DNA of 64,000 nucleotides from an uncultured Bacilli bacterium (GTDB taxonomy: Bacteria; Bacillota_I; Bacilli_A; RF39; UBA660), in the NCBI GenBank assembly GCA_934162445.1, contig CAKPIT010000001.1, positions 191,376-255,375 of the forward strand, in the 5' to 3' direction. Shown one piece after another: positions 52,152 through 60,515 of the stretch (its first letter is position 1; each line of letters opens with the position of its first letter). The notes under the pieces are model-generated. The model was not told where the DNA came from and made no database searches. It was given only the letters and a program-made list of their open reading frames with translations. A program made the translations under genes and the position numbers.

Positions 52152-52424
52152 CTATTTATTGACTTTCTTTAACAAAAAAGTTTTCGCTCCATAAGCACAA
52201 TAATTTTTAATATAATTATCAACTTTTTTAATATTGTTATACTCTTTTACAGAAGAAGAATCACTATCATAAAACCCTTTTAAACGTAATTTATCATAAG
52301 CATAATCACCTAATACATAATCAAAGTCCTTAAAATAATCCGTAAAAAAGCTTTTTAATTCCTCTTCATTAATATTTTCCTTACCATTTTCTATTTTATA
52401 TTCTACATCCAATAATTTTATCAT
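52152..52424 (-). CDS. yutD: YutD family protein
   Basis: A 90-residue protein that fits the YutD (DUF1027) pattern: an N-terminal helix after ENINEEELKSFFTDYFKDF, then YVLGDYAYDKLRLKGFYD and a C-terminal NYCAYGAKTFLLKK. Function unknown. In B. subtilis yutD lies close to yunB, as it does here (38 bp away). Confidence 0.8.
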   Translation of the reverse strand: MIKLLDVEYKIENGKENINEEELKSFFTDYFKDFDYVLGDYAYDKLRLKGFYDSDSSSVKEYNNIKKVDNYIKNYCAYGAKTFLLKKVNK

Positions 52425-52462
52425 TATATCACCACTTAAATTGTATCACAAAACATTAAAAT

Positions 52463-53131
52463 TTAATAGCTTGGATTATAATAATAAGGAACTTCCCCTT
52501 GTACAACTTGAGTTACTAAAGCCACTTTATTATCCAAAGAAACACTCTTAACCGTATGTGGCATTGTTACTTGTTCTTTAATAGTAACCAAAAGAGAAAT
52601 TGAAATCAAAGCACTATTAACCCCATATTCTTTAACATCAGTTACAATCTTACTACTAACCGTTCCAATAAATGAAAACTTAATAGGAACAGACGGTGTT
52701 AAATTAACTAATAATGAATTATTATATAAAACTCCAAGAGGAATATCACAAACAATACCATTATTTATATAAGTGAATTTCACCCCCTTTAAAGCATCAG
52801 ATAATTCCAGCTCTCTACTTTTACCCTTTTCTAAATCATTTAATTTTTTAGTTGCTTCCTTATTAATATAAGTTAATAATTTATTAGTTTTTACATTATC
52901 AAAATCAATTACCTGAATATTTCCCTTACTATCTCTAATAACTTTATAAAAATCATTATCAATTTTCTTATCACTCATTTTAATAACATCATTTAAGATA
53001 ATACTAGCAATTCTTTCTGTTTCAATCTTCGCATAATTAATAATTACATCTTCAAACTTTTTTCCAATTAAAAATATTAAGGTTAATGCTGTAATCATCG
53101 AAAGAAAAATATATAAGATTATCCTTTTCAA
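52463..53131 (-). CDS. yunB: Sporulation protein YunB
   Basis: A 222-residue protein with one N-terminal membrane segment (~4-20). The YunB domain follows: AKIETERIASIILNDVI, VIDFDNVKTNKLLTYINKEATKKL, VCDIPLGVLYNNSLLVNLTPSVPIKF and a C-terminal TKYG-like VTDVKEYGVNSALISISL. YunB is a SigE-controlled sporulation protein of unclear function. Its ATG overlaps the TGA stop of the ymxH gene (ATGA). Confidence 0.87.
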   Translation of the reverse strand: MKRIILYIFLSMITALTLIFLIGKKFEDVIINYAKIETERIASIILNDVIKMSDKKIDNDFYKVIRDSKGNIQVIDFDNVKTNKLLTYINKEATKKLNDLEKGKSRELELSDALKGVKFTYINNGIVCDIPLGVLYNNSLLVNLTPSVPIKFSFIGTVSSKIVTDVKEYGVNSALISISLLVTIKEQVTMPHTVKSVSLDNKVALVTQVVQGEVPYYYNPSY

Positions 53132-53355
53132 TTAAGTCTCACCAAAATTACATCTTCACCAATACGTTCAATATTTCTCCAATTAATTTCCATATCTTCA
53201 CCCCGAGAAAAATTAAGAAATTTACTTTTAGGTTCAATCAATAAACTAATAATTCTCCCTGTTTCCAAATCTACTCTAACATCAATAATAACCCCAATAT
53301 TTTTTCCATCATTTAAATTAACTATCTCTTTATTTTGTAAATCAGAAAGCATCAT
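53128..53355 (-). CDS. ymxH: YlmC/YmxH family sporulation protein
   Basis: A 75-residue PRC-barrel protein. LSDLQNKEIVNLNDGKNIGVIIDVRVDLETGRIISLLIE is the family pattern. In Bacilli these proteins lie next to sigG, as here (gap ~50 bp). Either of two adjacent ATGs (53355, 53352) can be the start after GGTGAT. Confidence 0.87.
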   Translation of the reverse strand: MMLSDLQNKEIVNLNDGKNIGVIIDVRVDLETGRIISLLIEPKSKFLNFSRGEDMEINWRNIERIGEDVILVRLN

Positions 53356-53402
53356 ATTATCACCACATACTACTACTTATGAAAAAAGAAAACTTCTTAT
53401 AC

Positions 53403-54179
53403 TCATTTTAAAGTTTTCTTTAACTGTTTGATGGCATTTTTTTCAAGACGTGATACTTGAGCTTGACTAATCGCAAGTTCATCCGCTATTTCCATTTGCG
53501 TTTTTCCAATCATATATCGTTCGTTTAAAATATATTTTTCTCTTTCATTAAGACTACTAACTGCGTCATTAGTAGCTATTTTCTCTTCCATAAGCGACCC
53601 CGTTTTCATTTTATCTTCAATCTGATCACACAAATAAATAGTATCCCCACCATCATTATATATCGGTTCAAACATTGAAACAGGGTCCTTTAATGATTCA
53701 AGAGCAAAGAAAACATCAAAACTACTAACACCAAGCTTTAAAGCTAAAAGATCAGAATCAAGTTCCTTCCCATATTCCAAGAAATAATCTTCTTTAAGCT
53801 TTAACGCTCTATAAGCCAAATCCTTCGTTGATCTACTCACTCTAATACTATTATTATCACGTAAATAGCGCTTTATCTCTCCTAAAATCATTGGCACCGC
53901 ATAAGTTGAAAACTTAACTTCATGTGATAAATCAAAATTATCAATTGCCTTCACCAATCCTACACATCCTACTTGAAACAAATCATCTAAATTTTCATTC
54001 TTTCTATTTACTTTTCTTAAAATACTAAGAACAAGTTTTAAATTACCACTAACTAAATCATTACGTGCAAACTTATCACCCTGTTGCATCTTCAAAAAAA
54101 GTTCCTTCATTTCCTCATTATTAAGAACTTTCAAATCAGACGTTAAAATCCCACTAATTAATACTTTATTATAAGCCAT
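53403..54179 (-). CDS. sigG: RNA polymerase sporulation sigma factor SigG
   Basis: A 258-residue sigma-70 factor directing late forespore transcription. The N-terminal motif (MAYNKVLISGILTSDLKVLNNEEM) and DLFQVGCVGLVKAIDNFDLSHEVKFSTYAVPMI, EIKRYLRDN and SIRVSRS are highly SigG-like; region 4 ends with KTQMEIADELAISQAQVSRLE. Upstream sigE and spoIIGA are not in the window. Followed by ymxH and yunB. The start is the ATG at 54177-54179; its ribosome-binding site is part of a hairpin (see entry). Confidence 0.95.
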   Translation of the reverse strand: MAYNKVLISGILTSDLKVLNNEEMKELFLKMQQGDKFARNDLVSGNLKLVLSILRKVNRKNENLDDLFQVGCVGLVKAIDNFDLSHEVKFSTYAVPMILGEIKRYLRDNNSIRVSRSTKDLAYRALKLKEDYFLEYGKELDSDLLALKLGVSSFDVFFALESLKDPVSMFEPIYNDGGDTIYLCDQIEDKMKTGSLMEEKIATNDAVSSLNEREKYILNERYMIGKTQMEIADELAISQAQVSRLEKNAIKQLKKTLK

Positions 54180-54185
54180 TTTATC

Positions 54186-54204
54186 ACCCATAAAAATAAT
54201 GGGT
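54186..54204 (-). promoter_or_regulatory. Hairpin sequestering the sigG ribosome-binding site
   Basis: On the minus strand ACCCAT (54204-54199) pairs with ATGGGT (54191-54186) around a 7-nt loop. GGGTGAT, the Shine-Dalgarno of sigG, starts inside the 3' arm. It is not followed by a T tract, so it is not a terminator. A sigG leader hairpin limiting translation has been reported for B. subtilis; the role here is inferred. Confidence 0.55.
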
Positions 54205-54336
54205 ATTTTTTAATATTTTTATACACACAATATAAAAAGAATAAATTTATTTAAAAAAACACTTGATTTAATAAAACTTATTTGTTATTCTATTAGTGCT
54301 AGAAACGAAATGTGAGAAAAAAATTAAAAAAAACAC

Positions 54337-54365
54337 TTGCATATCTTTTCTAAATAGTGTAAAAT
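54337..54365 (+). promoter_or_regulatory. SigA-type promoter of the tRNA-Ile/Asn/Glu operon
   Basis: TTGCAT (54337-54342), 17-bp spacer, TAAAAT (54360-54365), about 20 bp before tRNA-Ile. Confidence 0.75.
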
Positions 54366-54385
54366 CATAAATGTATTATGTAAAT

Positions 54386-54462
54386 GGGCCTGTAGCTCAG
54401 TTGGTTAGAGCGCAGGTTTGATAAACCTGAGGTCACAGGTTCAAGCCCTGTCAGGCCCACCA
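54386..54462 (+). tRNA. tRNA-Ile(GAU)
   Basis: Acceptor GGGCCTG/CAGGCCC, anticodon loop TTGATAA (GAU), encoded CCA. Confidence 0.96.
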
Positions 54463-54471
54463 TATTTAGTT

Positions 54472-54548
54472 GCCTCAATAGCTCAGTTGGTTAGAGCACT
54501 TGACTGTTAATCAAGGGGTCCTAGGTTCAAGTCCTAGTTGAGGCGCCA
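54472..54548 (+). tRNA. tRNA-Asn(GUU)
   Basis: Acceptor GCCTCAA/TTGAGGC, anticodon loop CTGTTAA (GUU), encoded CCA. Confidence 0.95.
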
Positions 54549-54560
54549 TTTTTTTATTTT

Positions 54561-54637
54561 GGCCAGTTGGTGAAGTGGCTTAACACATTACCCTTTCACG
54601 GTAACATTCACGGATTCGAATTCCGTACTGGTCACCA
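54561..54637 (+). tRNA. tRNA-Glu(UUC)
   Basis: Acceptor GGCCAGT/ACTGGTC, anticodon loop CTTTCAC (UUC), encoded CCA. Confidence 0.95.
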
Positions 54638-54648
54638 ATAAGAAATTT

Positions 54649-54675
54649 AAGTTCCAAACAATTTGGAACTTTTCT
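54649..54675 (+). terminator. Terminator of the tRNA-Ile/Asn/Glu operon
   Basis: AAGTTCCAAA pairs with TTTGGAACTT in a 10-bp stem followed by T-rich sequence. Confidence 0.85.
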
Positions 54676-54691
54676 TTTATTAACTTAGGAC

Positions 54692-54720
54692 TTGACATTT
54701 GTTATTTCATAAGGTAATAT
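54692..54720 (+). promoter_or_regulatory. SigA-type promoter of tRNA-Ser(GCU)
   Basis: TTGACA (54692-54697), 17-bp spacer, TAATAT (54715-54720). Confidence 0.85.
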
Positions 54721-54751
54721 TATAAATGTCATTGACAAAAAAATGCGTTTT

Positions 54752-54842
54752 GGAGACATACTCAAGAGGCTGAAGAGGCGCCCCTGCTAAGGGTGTAGAG
54801 TGGGCAACTGCTGCGAGGGTTCAAATCCCTCTGTCTCCGCCA
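54752..54842 (+). tRNA. tRNA-Ser(GCU)
   Basis: Class II tRNA with long variable arm; acceptor GGAGACA/TGTCTCC, anticodon loop CTGCTAA (GCU), encoded CCA. Confidence 0.95.
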
Positions 54843-54843
54843 T

Positions 54844-54879
54844 AAAAAAAATCACTTATCTTATTGATAAGTTTTTTTT
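54844..54879. terminator. Bidirectional terminator
   Basis: ACTTATC-TTATT-GATAAGT (54854-54872) with A8 before and T8 after; ends tRNA-Ser on the plus strand and the P-type ATPase gene on the minus strand. Confidence 0.85.
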
Positions 54880-57191
54880 AATTTATTAATAACTTTAGCC
54901 AAAAGATTTTCAAATAATCTATATAAAATATGTGATGAATACATCAAAATAAAACTAATGAAAATCATAAAATAGCTAAACTGTGTAATTGAAAATAAAT
55001 CTTTTAAATTCATAATAGCATAAATAAAGATAGAAAACATCAAACCAAATAATAATAATCGCACTTGATTAAATGGCTTACATACTTTATAAAGTAAAAT
55101 AAAGGATGTATAAGCTGTTAATGTAAGTGACAAAGTAGATACTTCTACATAACTAAGACCTATCTTACTAGCTACTAAAGAAATAAACAAAATATTAAAA
55201 ACAATTACTAACGCTGGCGGAATGGCTTTCTTTAAAACATTAATTAAAAATCTTCCTTCCACCAACTCTTCATTAGGTTCAAGAGCTAATATAAAAGATG
55301 GAATTCCAATTGTTACAACACTAGATAATGTTAATTGTACTGGAATAAAAGGATAAGATTCTTCTAAGAAAAGGAAAATAAAAGCTAAAAGTCCAGCATA
55401 AATAGTTTTAACAAGAAAAAGTGATGCTGATCTTTGCAAATTATTAATACTTCTTCTTCCTTCTAAAACTACACTAGGTAATGAGTCAAAATTAGAATCA
55501 AGTAATACTAATTCAGAAACGCTCTTAGTAGCATCACTACCACTAGCAAGAGCAACTGAACAATCCGCTTCTTTCAAAGCTAAACAATCATTAACCCCAT
55601 CACCTGTCATAGCAACTGTATTACCACTATCTTTTAACGTCTTAATTAATAAATACTTCTCTTCCGGTTTAACCCTTCCAAAAACATCATACTCTAAAGC
55701 TGCCTTTTTAATTAATTCTTTATCCCCTTTAAGAGTTGATAAATCAATCGCCTTAGGATTATCACAAATATTAACCCTTTTAGCAATATTCAAAACTGTA
55801 TTTTTATTATCTCCGGAAATAACCTTAACTTTAACCCCTTGTCTTTTAAAATAATCAATTGTTTTTTTAGCTTCACTTCTTATTTTATCTTGTAAAAGAC
55901 AATATCCGAGTAATTTAGTATTCTCATTCTTCATTTTATAATTATCAACTCTTACAAAAGCAACCACTCGGTAACTACTCGCTAACTCATCTACTTCTTT
56001 TTGATAATTATCATCCAAAAGAAACTCCGGAGCCCCTATTAATAATGCCATATTATCATCAAGAACTACCCCCGAATACTTATTTTTAGAATTAAAAGCA
56101 ATAATCTTTTTAACATTTAATTCACTCTTATTTTTAAATTTATTTTTTAAAGCCATTGATGTGGCATTTAAATCATCAGTAGCATGAATAACACTACCCA
56201 GTAATTTCCCAAATTCATTATCATCAATTTTAGCAATTACCTTACTAACTTCCATCTTTCCTTCTGTAATTGTTCCCGTTTTATCAAGACAAATAACATT
56301 AACCCTTGCAAGAGACTCTATACAGTATAAATCTTGTACCAATACTTTTTTCTTAGAAAGACGAATAACACTAACCGCAAACACTGTACTAGTAAGAAGA
56401 ACAAGGCCTTCGGGAATCATTCCAATTAATGCTGCTACTGTGTTAACAACTGCCTTCTCGAACGTATTATCAGGAATAAAAAGTTGCCTTGCAAACAGTA
56501 AAATACCAAGCGGAACAATAACACACGAAATAGTTTTAACAATTTTATTTAAACTACGCATAATCTCACTAGATACTTCTTTTATATATTTAGTATCATG
56601 ACTAATCTTAGCTGTATAATTATCATATCCTATATGTTCAACTTGTGCTAAACAATTACCACTAACAATAAAACTACCTGATAAAAGCATTTCTCCTTCT
56701 TGTTTTAAAACATTTTCTTCTTCCCCCGTAATAAACGATTCATTGACTAATACTTCCCCCTTTTTAACAATACAATCAGTTACAATTTGATTGCCACTAT
56801 TAAGTTTAATAATATCATCCAGTACAATTTCATCAAGAAAAATATCATGAACTTCGCCATCTCTTATAACCTTAATCTTACTTTCTGATATGACCGATAA
56901 CTTATCAATTGTCTTTTTAGATCGTATCTCCTGAAAAGTACTAATTAATGTATTTAGAATAATAATTACAATAAAAGTTAAATTTTTATATGAACCAACT
57001 ATAATAATAGCAACAGCTAAAATCATATTAATAATATTAAATAATGTAAATGTATTTTCAAATATTATTGTTTTAATACTTTTTGTTTTAACATTTGTAT
57101 CAAAATTAACAAGGCCAACTTCTTTTCTTTCATTAACAAGTAACGAAGATAACCCCTTATCTAAATCCGGATTGTATCTTTTAATAGCCAT
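54861..57191 (-). CDS. Cation-transporting P-type ATPase
   Basis: A 776-residue P-type ATPase. Actuator motif ESFITGEEEN (TGE), M4 motif MIPEGLVLLTS, phosphorylation site CLDKTGTITEG, hinge VAMTGDGVNDCLALKEAD. It lacks heavy-metal domains and the CPC motif. The IPEGL motif places it near Ca2+/Mg2+-type pumps; the ion cannot be told from the sequence. It is distinct from the Ca2+-type enzyme at 45-48 kb. The start is the ATG at 57189-57191 after AAAGGTGG. Confidence 0.87.
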   Translation of the reverse strand: MAIKRYNPDLDKGLSSLLVNERKEVGLVNFDTNVKTKSIKTIIFENTFTLFNIINMILAVAIIIVGSYKNLTFIVIIILNTLISTFQEIRSKKTIDKLSVISESKIKVIRDGEVHDIFLDEIVLDDIIKLNSGNQIVTDCIVKKGEVLVNESFITGEEENVLKQEGEMLLSGSFIVSGNCLAQVEHIGYDNYTAKISHDTKYIKEVSSEIMRSLNKIVKTISCVIVPLGILLFARQLFIPDNTFEKAVVNTVAALIGMIPEGLVLLTSTVFAVSVIRLSKKKVLVQDLYCIESLARVNVICLDKTGTITEGKMEVSKVIAKIDDNEFGKLLGSVIHATDDLNATSMALKNKFKNKSELNVKKIIAFNSKNKYSGVVLDDNMALLIGAPEFLLDDNYQKEVDELASSYRVVAFVRVDNYKMKNENTKLLGYCLLQDKIRSEAKKTIDYFKRQGVKVKVISGDNKNTVLNIAKRVNICDNPKAIDLSTLKGDKELIKKAALEYDVFGRVKPEEKYLLIKTLKDSGNTVAMTGDGVNDCLALKEADCSVALASGSDATKSVSELVLLDSNFDSLPSVVLEGRRSINNLQRSASLFLVKTIYAGLLAFIFLFLEESYPFIPVQLTLSSVVTIGIPSFILALEPNEELVEGRFLINVLKKAIPPALVIVFNILFISLVASKIGLSYVEVSTLSLTLTAYTSFILLYKVCKPFNQVRLLLFGLMFSIFIYAIMNLKDLFSITQFSYFMIFISFILMYSSHILYRLFENLLAKVINKLKKTYQ

Positions 57192-57272
57192 TGTAACCAC
57201 CTTTCATTTTTATCATATCACATTTTCTAATATCATGTTATAATAATATCAAAAAAAGAAAGAGGTGTTTAT

Positions 57273-58109
57273 ATGCGAAGCTTTATAAACTGGTTTTTAA
57301 CCATCATATTATTTATCATCATCATGATTTCCATTTGTATTTTCTCACTTGGTAACCTAACTAACAAAAATAGTACACAACAAATAATTAATGAAACAGA
57401 TTCAAAAGAAATAGTTAATGATTTTAAGAAAACAGAAGAAGGAAAAAATATTTATAGTGAATTAGCAACTTATGGCCTAGACGAGAAAAAAGTTGATGAA
57501 ATCTTAAATAGTAAAAATGCTAAAAATTATAGTAACGAAGTATTACAACAAGTAATTAATAACTATTTAACTAATAATAAAATAAATTTAAAAGATCAAA
57601 CTAAAACCTTTATCCAAGAAATAAATAAAAACTATAATTTGAAACTATCTAATGATGATGTTAATAAAATTAGTGATTATACTAATGAAACTTTAACAAA
57701 TAAGCTACAAAAAGAAAAAAATTCTGACGCTGAACTTAGTAGTGAAGAAGATTTAGTTATTAAAGCTATTAATTTTTGTAAAGATAAATCAACAAAATTA
57801 TTTTTAATTACAACTATTATGGCACTTTTAATCATTTTATTTATTACAAGTTTTAAAACTAAAAATTTCTTAGAATATATTGGTACCATTTCACTAACCT
57901 GTGGAATTGCCGTTACCATTTTTAAATTTTTAATTACAGCTCTAATTAAAAAAGCTACTATTTCCTTTGGCAGTGTTAACTTAATTATCTCTCCCCTTAC
58001 CAACAACTTCGCTCAAATTGGTATTATAAGTCTTATTTTAGGTATCATTTTTCTAATTGGTCAACATTTTGTCGCTAAAGGTTTTACTAAAGAGAAAGTT
58101 CCATTTTAA
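57273..58109 (+). CDS. Multi-pass membrane protein of unknown function
   Basis: A 278-residue protein. One N-terminal membrane segment (~5-27) is followed by a ~130-residue extracytoplasmic helical region rich in Asn, Lys and Glu. Three to four hydrophobic segments form the C-terminal ~110 residues. No family recognised. AAAGAGGTG lies before the ATG; a TATAAT (57239-57244) marks a likely promoter in the short gap to the divergent ATPase gene. Confidence 0.6.
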   Translation: MRSFINWFLTIILFIIIMISICIFSLGNLTNKNSTQQIINETDSKEIVNDFKKTEEGKNIYSELATYGLDEKKVDEILNSKNAKNYSNEVLQQVINNYLTNNKINLKDQTKTFIQEINKNYNLKLSNDDVNKISDYTNETLTNKLQKEKNSDAELSSEEDLVIKAINFCKDKSTKLFLITTIMALLIILFITSFKTKNFLEYIGTISLTCGIAVTIFKFLITALIKKATISFGSVNLIISPLTNNFAQIGIISLILGIIFLIGQHFVAKGFTKEKVPF

Positions 58110-58170
58110 AAAAAATTAAATTTTTACTAGATTTATTATAAATATATGTTATAATAAACTAGTAATCAAC

Positions 58171-58246
58171 GGATTGTTAGCTCAGTTGGTAGAGCAACTG
58201 ACTCTTAATCAGTGGGTCTAGGGTTCGAATCCCTAACAGTCCACCA
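58171..58246 (+). tRNA. tRNA-Lys(CUU)
   Basis: Acceptor GGATTGT/ACAGTCC, anticodon loop CTCTTAA (CUU), encoded CCA. A TATAAT at 58150-58155 is a likely -10; the -35 is poor. Confidence 0.95.
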
Positions 58247-58253
58247 AATAAAA

Positions 58254-58283
58254 AACAAAGGCACTTAATGGTGTCTTTTTTTA
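58254..58283. terminator. Bidirectional terminator
   Basis: AAAGGCAC pairs with GTGTCTTT (one G-U) followed by T7 on the plus strand; overlaps the stop of the convergent DUF4186 gene. Confidence 0.7.
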
Positions 58284-58642
58284 TAATTATTATATTCATT
58301 TTTAATATAGTACATTATTACATTAACAATATAATCTACTTCTTCTTTGCTAAGTTCTTTCTCTTTTAAAATTCCATGCCACTTAAAAAGACAACCCCGA
58401 CAACACGTTGCAGTCGCATGTTCAGCAATAAAAACCGGATGACCCTTCATTGGTGTTTGTTTACCATCATTACTAATAGCTTTAGGCCCAAGCCGTTTTG
58501 TAATAAAATCATAAGCATGTTCTTCTATTTTTTTAAATCCCACCTTATCAATATACAAAATATCCTTCTCTTTTAAATGGAAACTACTTCTAAACTTCGA
58601 TTTTTCTAATCTATTAAACAAATTAACCATATCATACTTCAT
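58265..58642 (-). CDS. DUF4186 family protein
   Basis: A 125-residue protein with strong family motifs: KSKFRSSFHL, HAYDFITKRLGPK, DGKQTPMKGHPVFIAEHATATCCRGCLFKWHGI. The HATATCCRGC segment, with His and two Cys plus one, looks like a metal site. The function is unknown. The ATG at 58642 follows GGGTGAT. Confidence 0.85.
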   Translation of the reverse strand: MKYDMVNLFNRLEKSKFRSSFHLKEKDILYIDKVGFKKIEEHAYDFITKRLGPKAISNDGKQTPMKGHPVFIAEHATATCCRGCLFKWHGILKEKELSKEEVDYIVNVIMYYIKNEYNNYKKRHH

Positions 58643-58726
58643 AAATTAATCACCCATAATAATATATCACATCTTAAGCATATTTTTTAAATATTTAGAC
58701 AAACTATATCTGAAAGGATTGATTAT

Positions 58727-59167
58727 ATGAACGAAAATTTAGAAATAGTAAATCATATCTTTAAAGATAGTGAAATGTCTATCTCTACTCTAACTAAGTT
58801 ATCTAACACTTTAGAAAAAAAAGATAATAAAATCAAAGATGCTATTGAAGATATCTTAAAAGGTTATGAACGTTACTATAAAGAAGCTAAAAAAATACTT
58901 ACTAAAGAAGGAAGCAAAAAAGAAAAAAATTCCTTTATTACCAAAATGATGGCTAACATGGGAATTGATAAAGAGGTAAAAAATGATAACAGTGATTCCA
59001 AAATGGCCGATATGTTAATCAAAGGAATTTCTATGGGCTCTATTGATTTAGAAAAAAAATTAAAAAAATATAAAGACAAAGAAATAGATGAAAAAATCAA
59101 TGAACTAGCCACTGATTTTAAAAAATTCCAAGATGATTGTATTACTAAATTAAAAGAATATCTTTAA
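58727..59167 (+). CDS. Small all-helical protein of unknown function
   Basis: A 146-residue Lys/Glu/Asp-rich protein, predicted as a four-helix bundle (ferritin-like DUF2383-type layout is possible: IEDILKGYERYYKEAKKIL, then a flexible loop and KINELATDFKKFQDD). No metal ligands are clearly visible. AAAGGA eight bases upstream supports the start. Confidence 0.55.
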   Translation: MNENLEIVNHIFKDSEMSISTLTKLSNTLEKKDNKIKDAIEDILKGYERYYKEAKKILTKEGSKKEKNSFITKMMANMGIDKEVKNDNSDSKMADMLIKGISMGSIDLEKKLKKYKDKEIDEKINELATDFKKFQDDCITKLKEYL

Positions 59168-59195
59168 AAAGAGCTTAATATATTAAACTCTTTTT
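59166..59195. terminator. Bidirectional terminator
   Basis: AAAAAGAG and CTCTTTTTT flank a nearly palindromic TTAATATATTAA loop, between convergent genes. Confidence 0.7.
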
Positions 59196-60199
59196 TCTTC
59201 TTCTTTATTTTTTAAAATAAAATTATAAGAATCACGACACATATCACTCAAATCATATTGAGCTTTAAAGCCAAGTTCTTCAAATGCTTTAGAAGGATCA
59301 GCATAACAACTAGCAATATCCCCTTCTCTTCGTTCTACTATCTTGTATGGAACTTTAACATTATTTACTTTTTCAAAAGTCTTAACTAAATCAAGAACAC
59401 TATAGCCATGACCAGTTCCTAAATTATAATAAGAAATCCCTTTACTATCCATTGCTTTTTCAATAGCCTTAATATGTCCCTTAGCAAGATCTACTACATG
59501 AATATAATCTCTAACTCCTGTACCATCTGGAGTATCATAATCATCTCCAAAGACACTTAACTCTTTTAAGGAAGAAACAGCAACCCTTACAATATAAGGC
59601 ATTAAATTATTAGGAATACCATTTGGTTTTTCTCCTAACAATCCTGATTTATGAGCTCCAATTGGATTAAAATAGCGAAGTACTATCACTGATAATTCAG
59701 AGTCAGCATAACAAACATCTTTAAGAATTTGTTCAATCATTAATTTTGTAGTTCCATATGGATTAGTAGTACTAAGTGGAAAATCTTCCTTAATAGGTAA
59801 TTCTTTAGGACTACCATAAACAGTAGCACTTGATGAGAATACAAAATTATGACAATTATATTCCTTCATAACTTCCAAAAGTGTTAAAGTTGAATCTAAA
59901 TTATTACGATAATACTTAAGTGGTTCTTTAACTGATTCTCCTACTGCTTTATAAGCTGCGAAATGAATTACTGCATCTATTTTATTTTCCTTAAATATTT
60001 TTAAAAGTAACTGCTTATCACAAACATCCCCTTCATAAAATGTTAAATCTTTATTAGTTATTTTCTTAATTTTATCAATAATTGATTTATCAGAATTTAC
60101 AAAATTATCTACAATAACTACTTCATATGAAGCATCAAGTAATTCTACACAAGTATGACTTCCAATAAATCCACATCCTCCTGTAACTAATATCTTCAT
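59183..60199 (-). CDS. galE: UDP-glucose 4-epimerase
   Basis: A 338-residue SDR enzyme interconverting UDP-glucose and UDP-galactose. NAD-binding VTGGCGFIGSH, VIHFAAYKAVGES, the catalytic FSSSATVYGSP and NPYGTTKLMIE (YxxxK form) and RYFNPIGAHKSGLLGE. Length is normal. The start is the ATG at 60197-60199 with AAGGAGG upstream. No other Leloir genes are nearby. Confidence 0.95.
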   Translation of the reverse strand: MKILVTGGCGFIGSHTCVELLDASYEVVIVDNFVNSDKSIIDKIKKITNKDLTFYEGDVCDKQLLLKIFKENKIDAVIHFAAYKAVGESVKEPLKYYRNNLDSTLTLLEVMKEYNCHNFVFSSSATVYGSPKELPIKEDFPLSTTNPYGTTKLMIEQILKDVCYADSELSVIVLRYFNPIGAHKSGLLGEKPNGIPNNLMPYIVRVAVSSLKELSVFGDDYDTPDGTGVRDYIHVVDLAKGHIKAIEKAMDSKGISYYNLGTGHGYSVLDLVKTFEKVNNVKVPYKIVERREGDIASCYADPSKAFEELGFKAQYDLSDMCRDSYNFILKNKEEEKRV

Positions 60200-60265
60200 C
60201 GTATCATCCTCCTTATATATATAATAGCACATTTATTAATATTTTAATTTTTTTTTTTAAAATCC

Positions 60266-60294
60266 TTGACGTTATTTTAAAAAAATGATAATAT
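60266..60294 (+). promoter_or_regulatory. SigA-type promoter of tRNA-Arg/tRNA-Pro
   Basis: TTGACG (60266-60271), 17-bp spacer, TAATAT (60289-60294). Confidence 0.8.
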
Positions 60295-60315
60295 ATATTC
60301 ATCTTGTTAGTAGTT

Positions 60316-60392
<77 letters not shown>

Positions 60393-60395
60393 TCT

Positions 60396-60472
60396 CGGGA
60401 AGTGGCTCAACTTGGTAGAGCACTTGGTTTGGGACCAAGGGGTTGCAGGTTCAAATCCTGTCTTCCCGACCA
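60396..60472 (+). tRNA. tRNA-Pro(UGG)
   Basis: Acceptor CGGGAAG/CTTCCCG, anticodon loop TTTGGGA (UGG), encoded CCA. Confidence 0.95.
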
Positions 60473-60482
60473 TTTAGATTAC

Positions 60483-60510
60483 AAAAAGTCTTGATATCAA
60501 GACTTTTTTT
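60483..60510. terminator. Bidirectional terminator
   Basis: AAAAAGTCTTGA pairs with TCAAGACTTTTT; ends the tRNA pair on the plus strand and yitT on the minus strand. Confidence 0.85.
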
Positions 60511-60515
60511 GTTTG

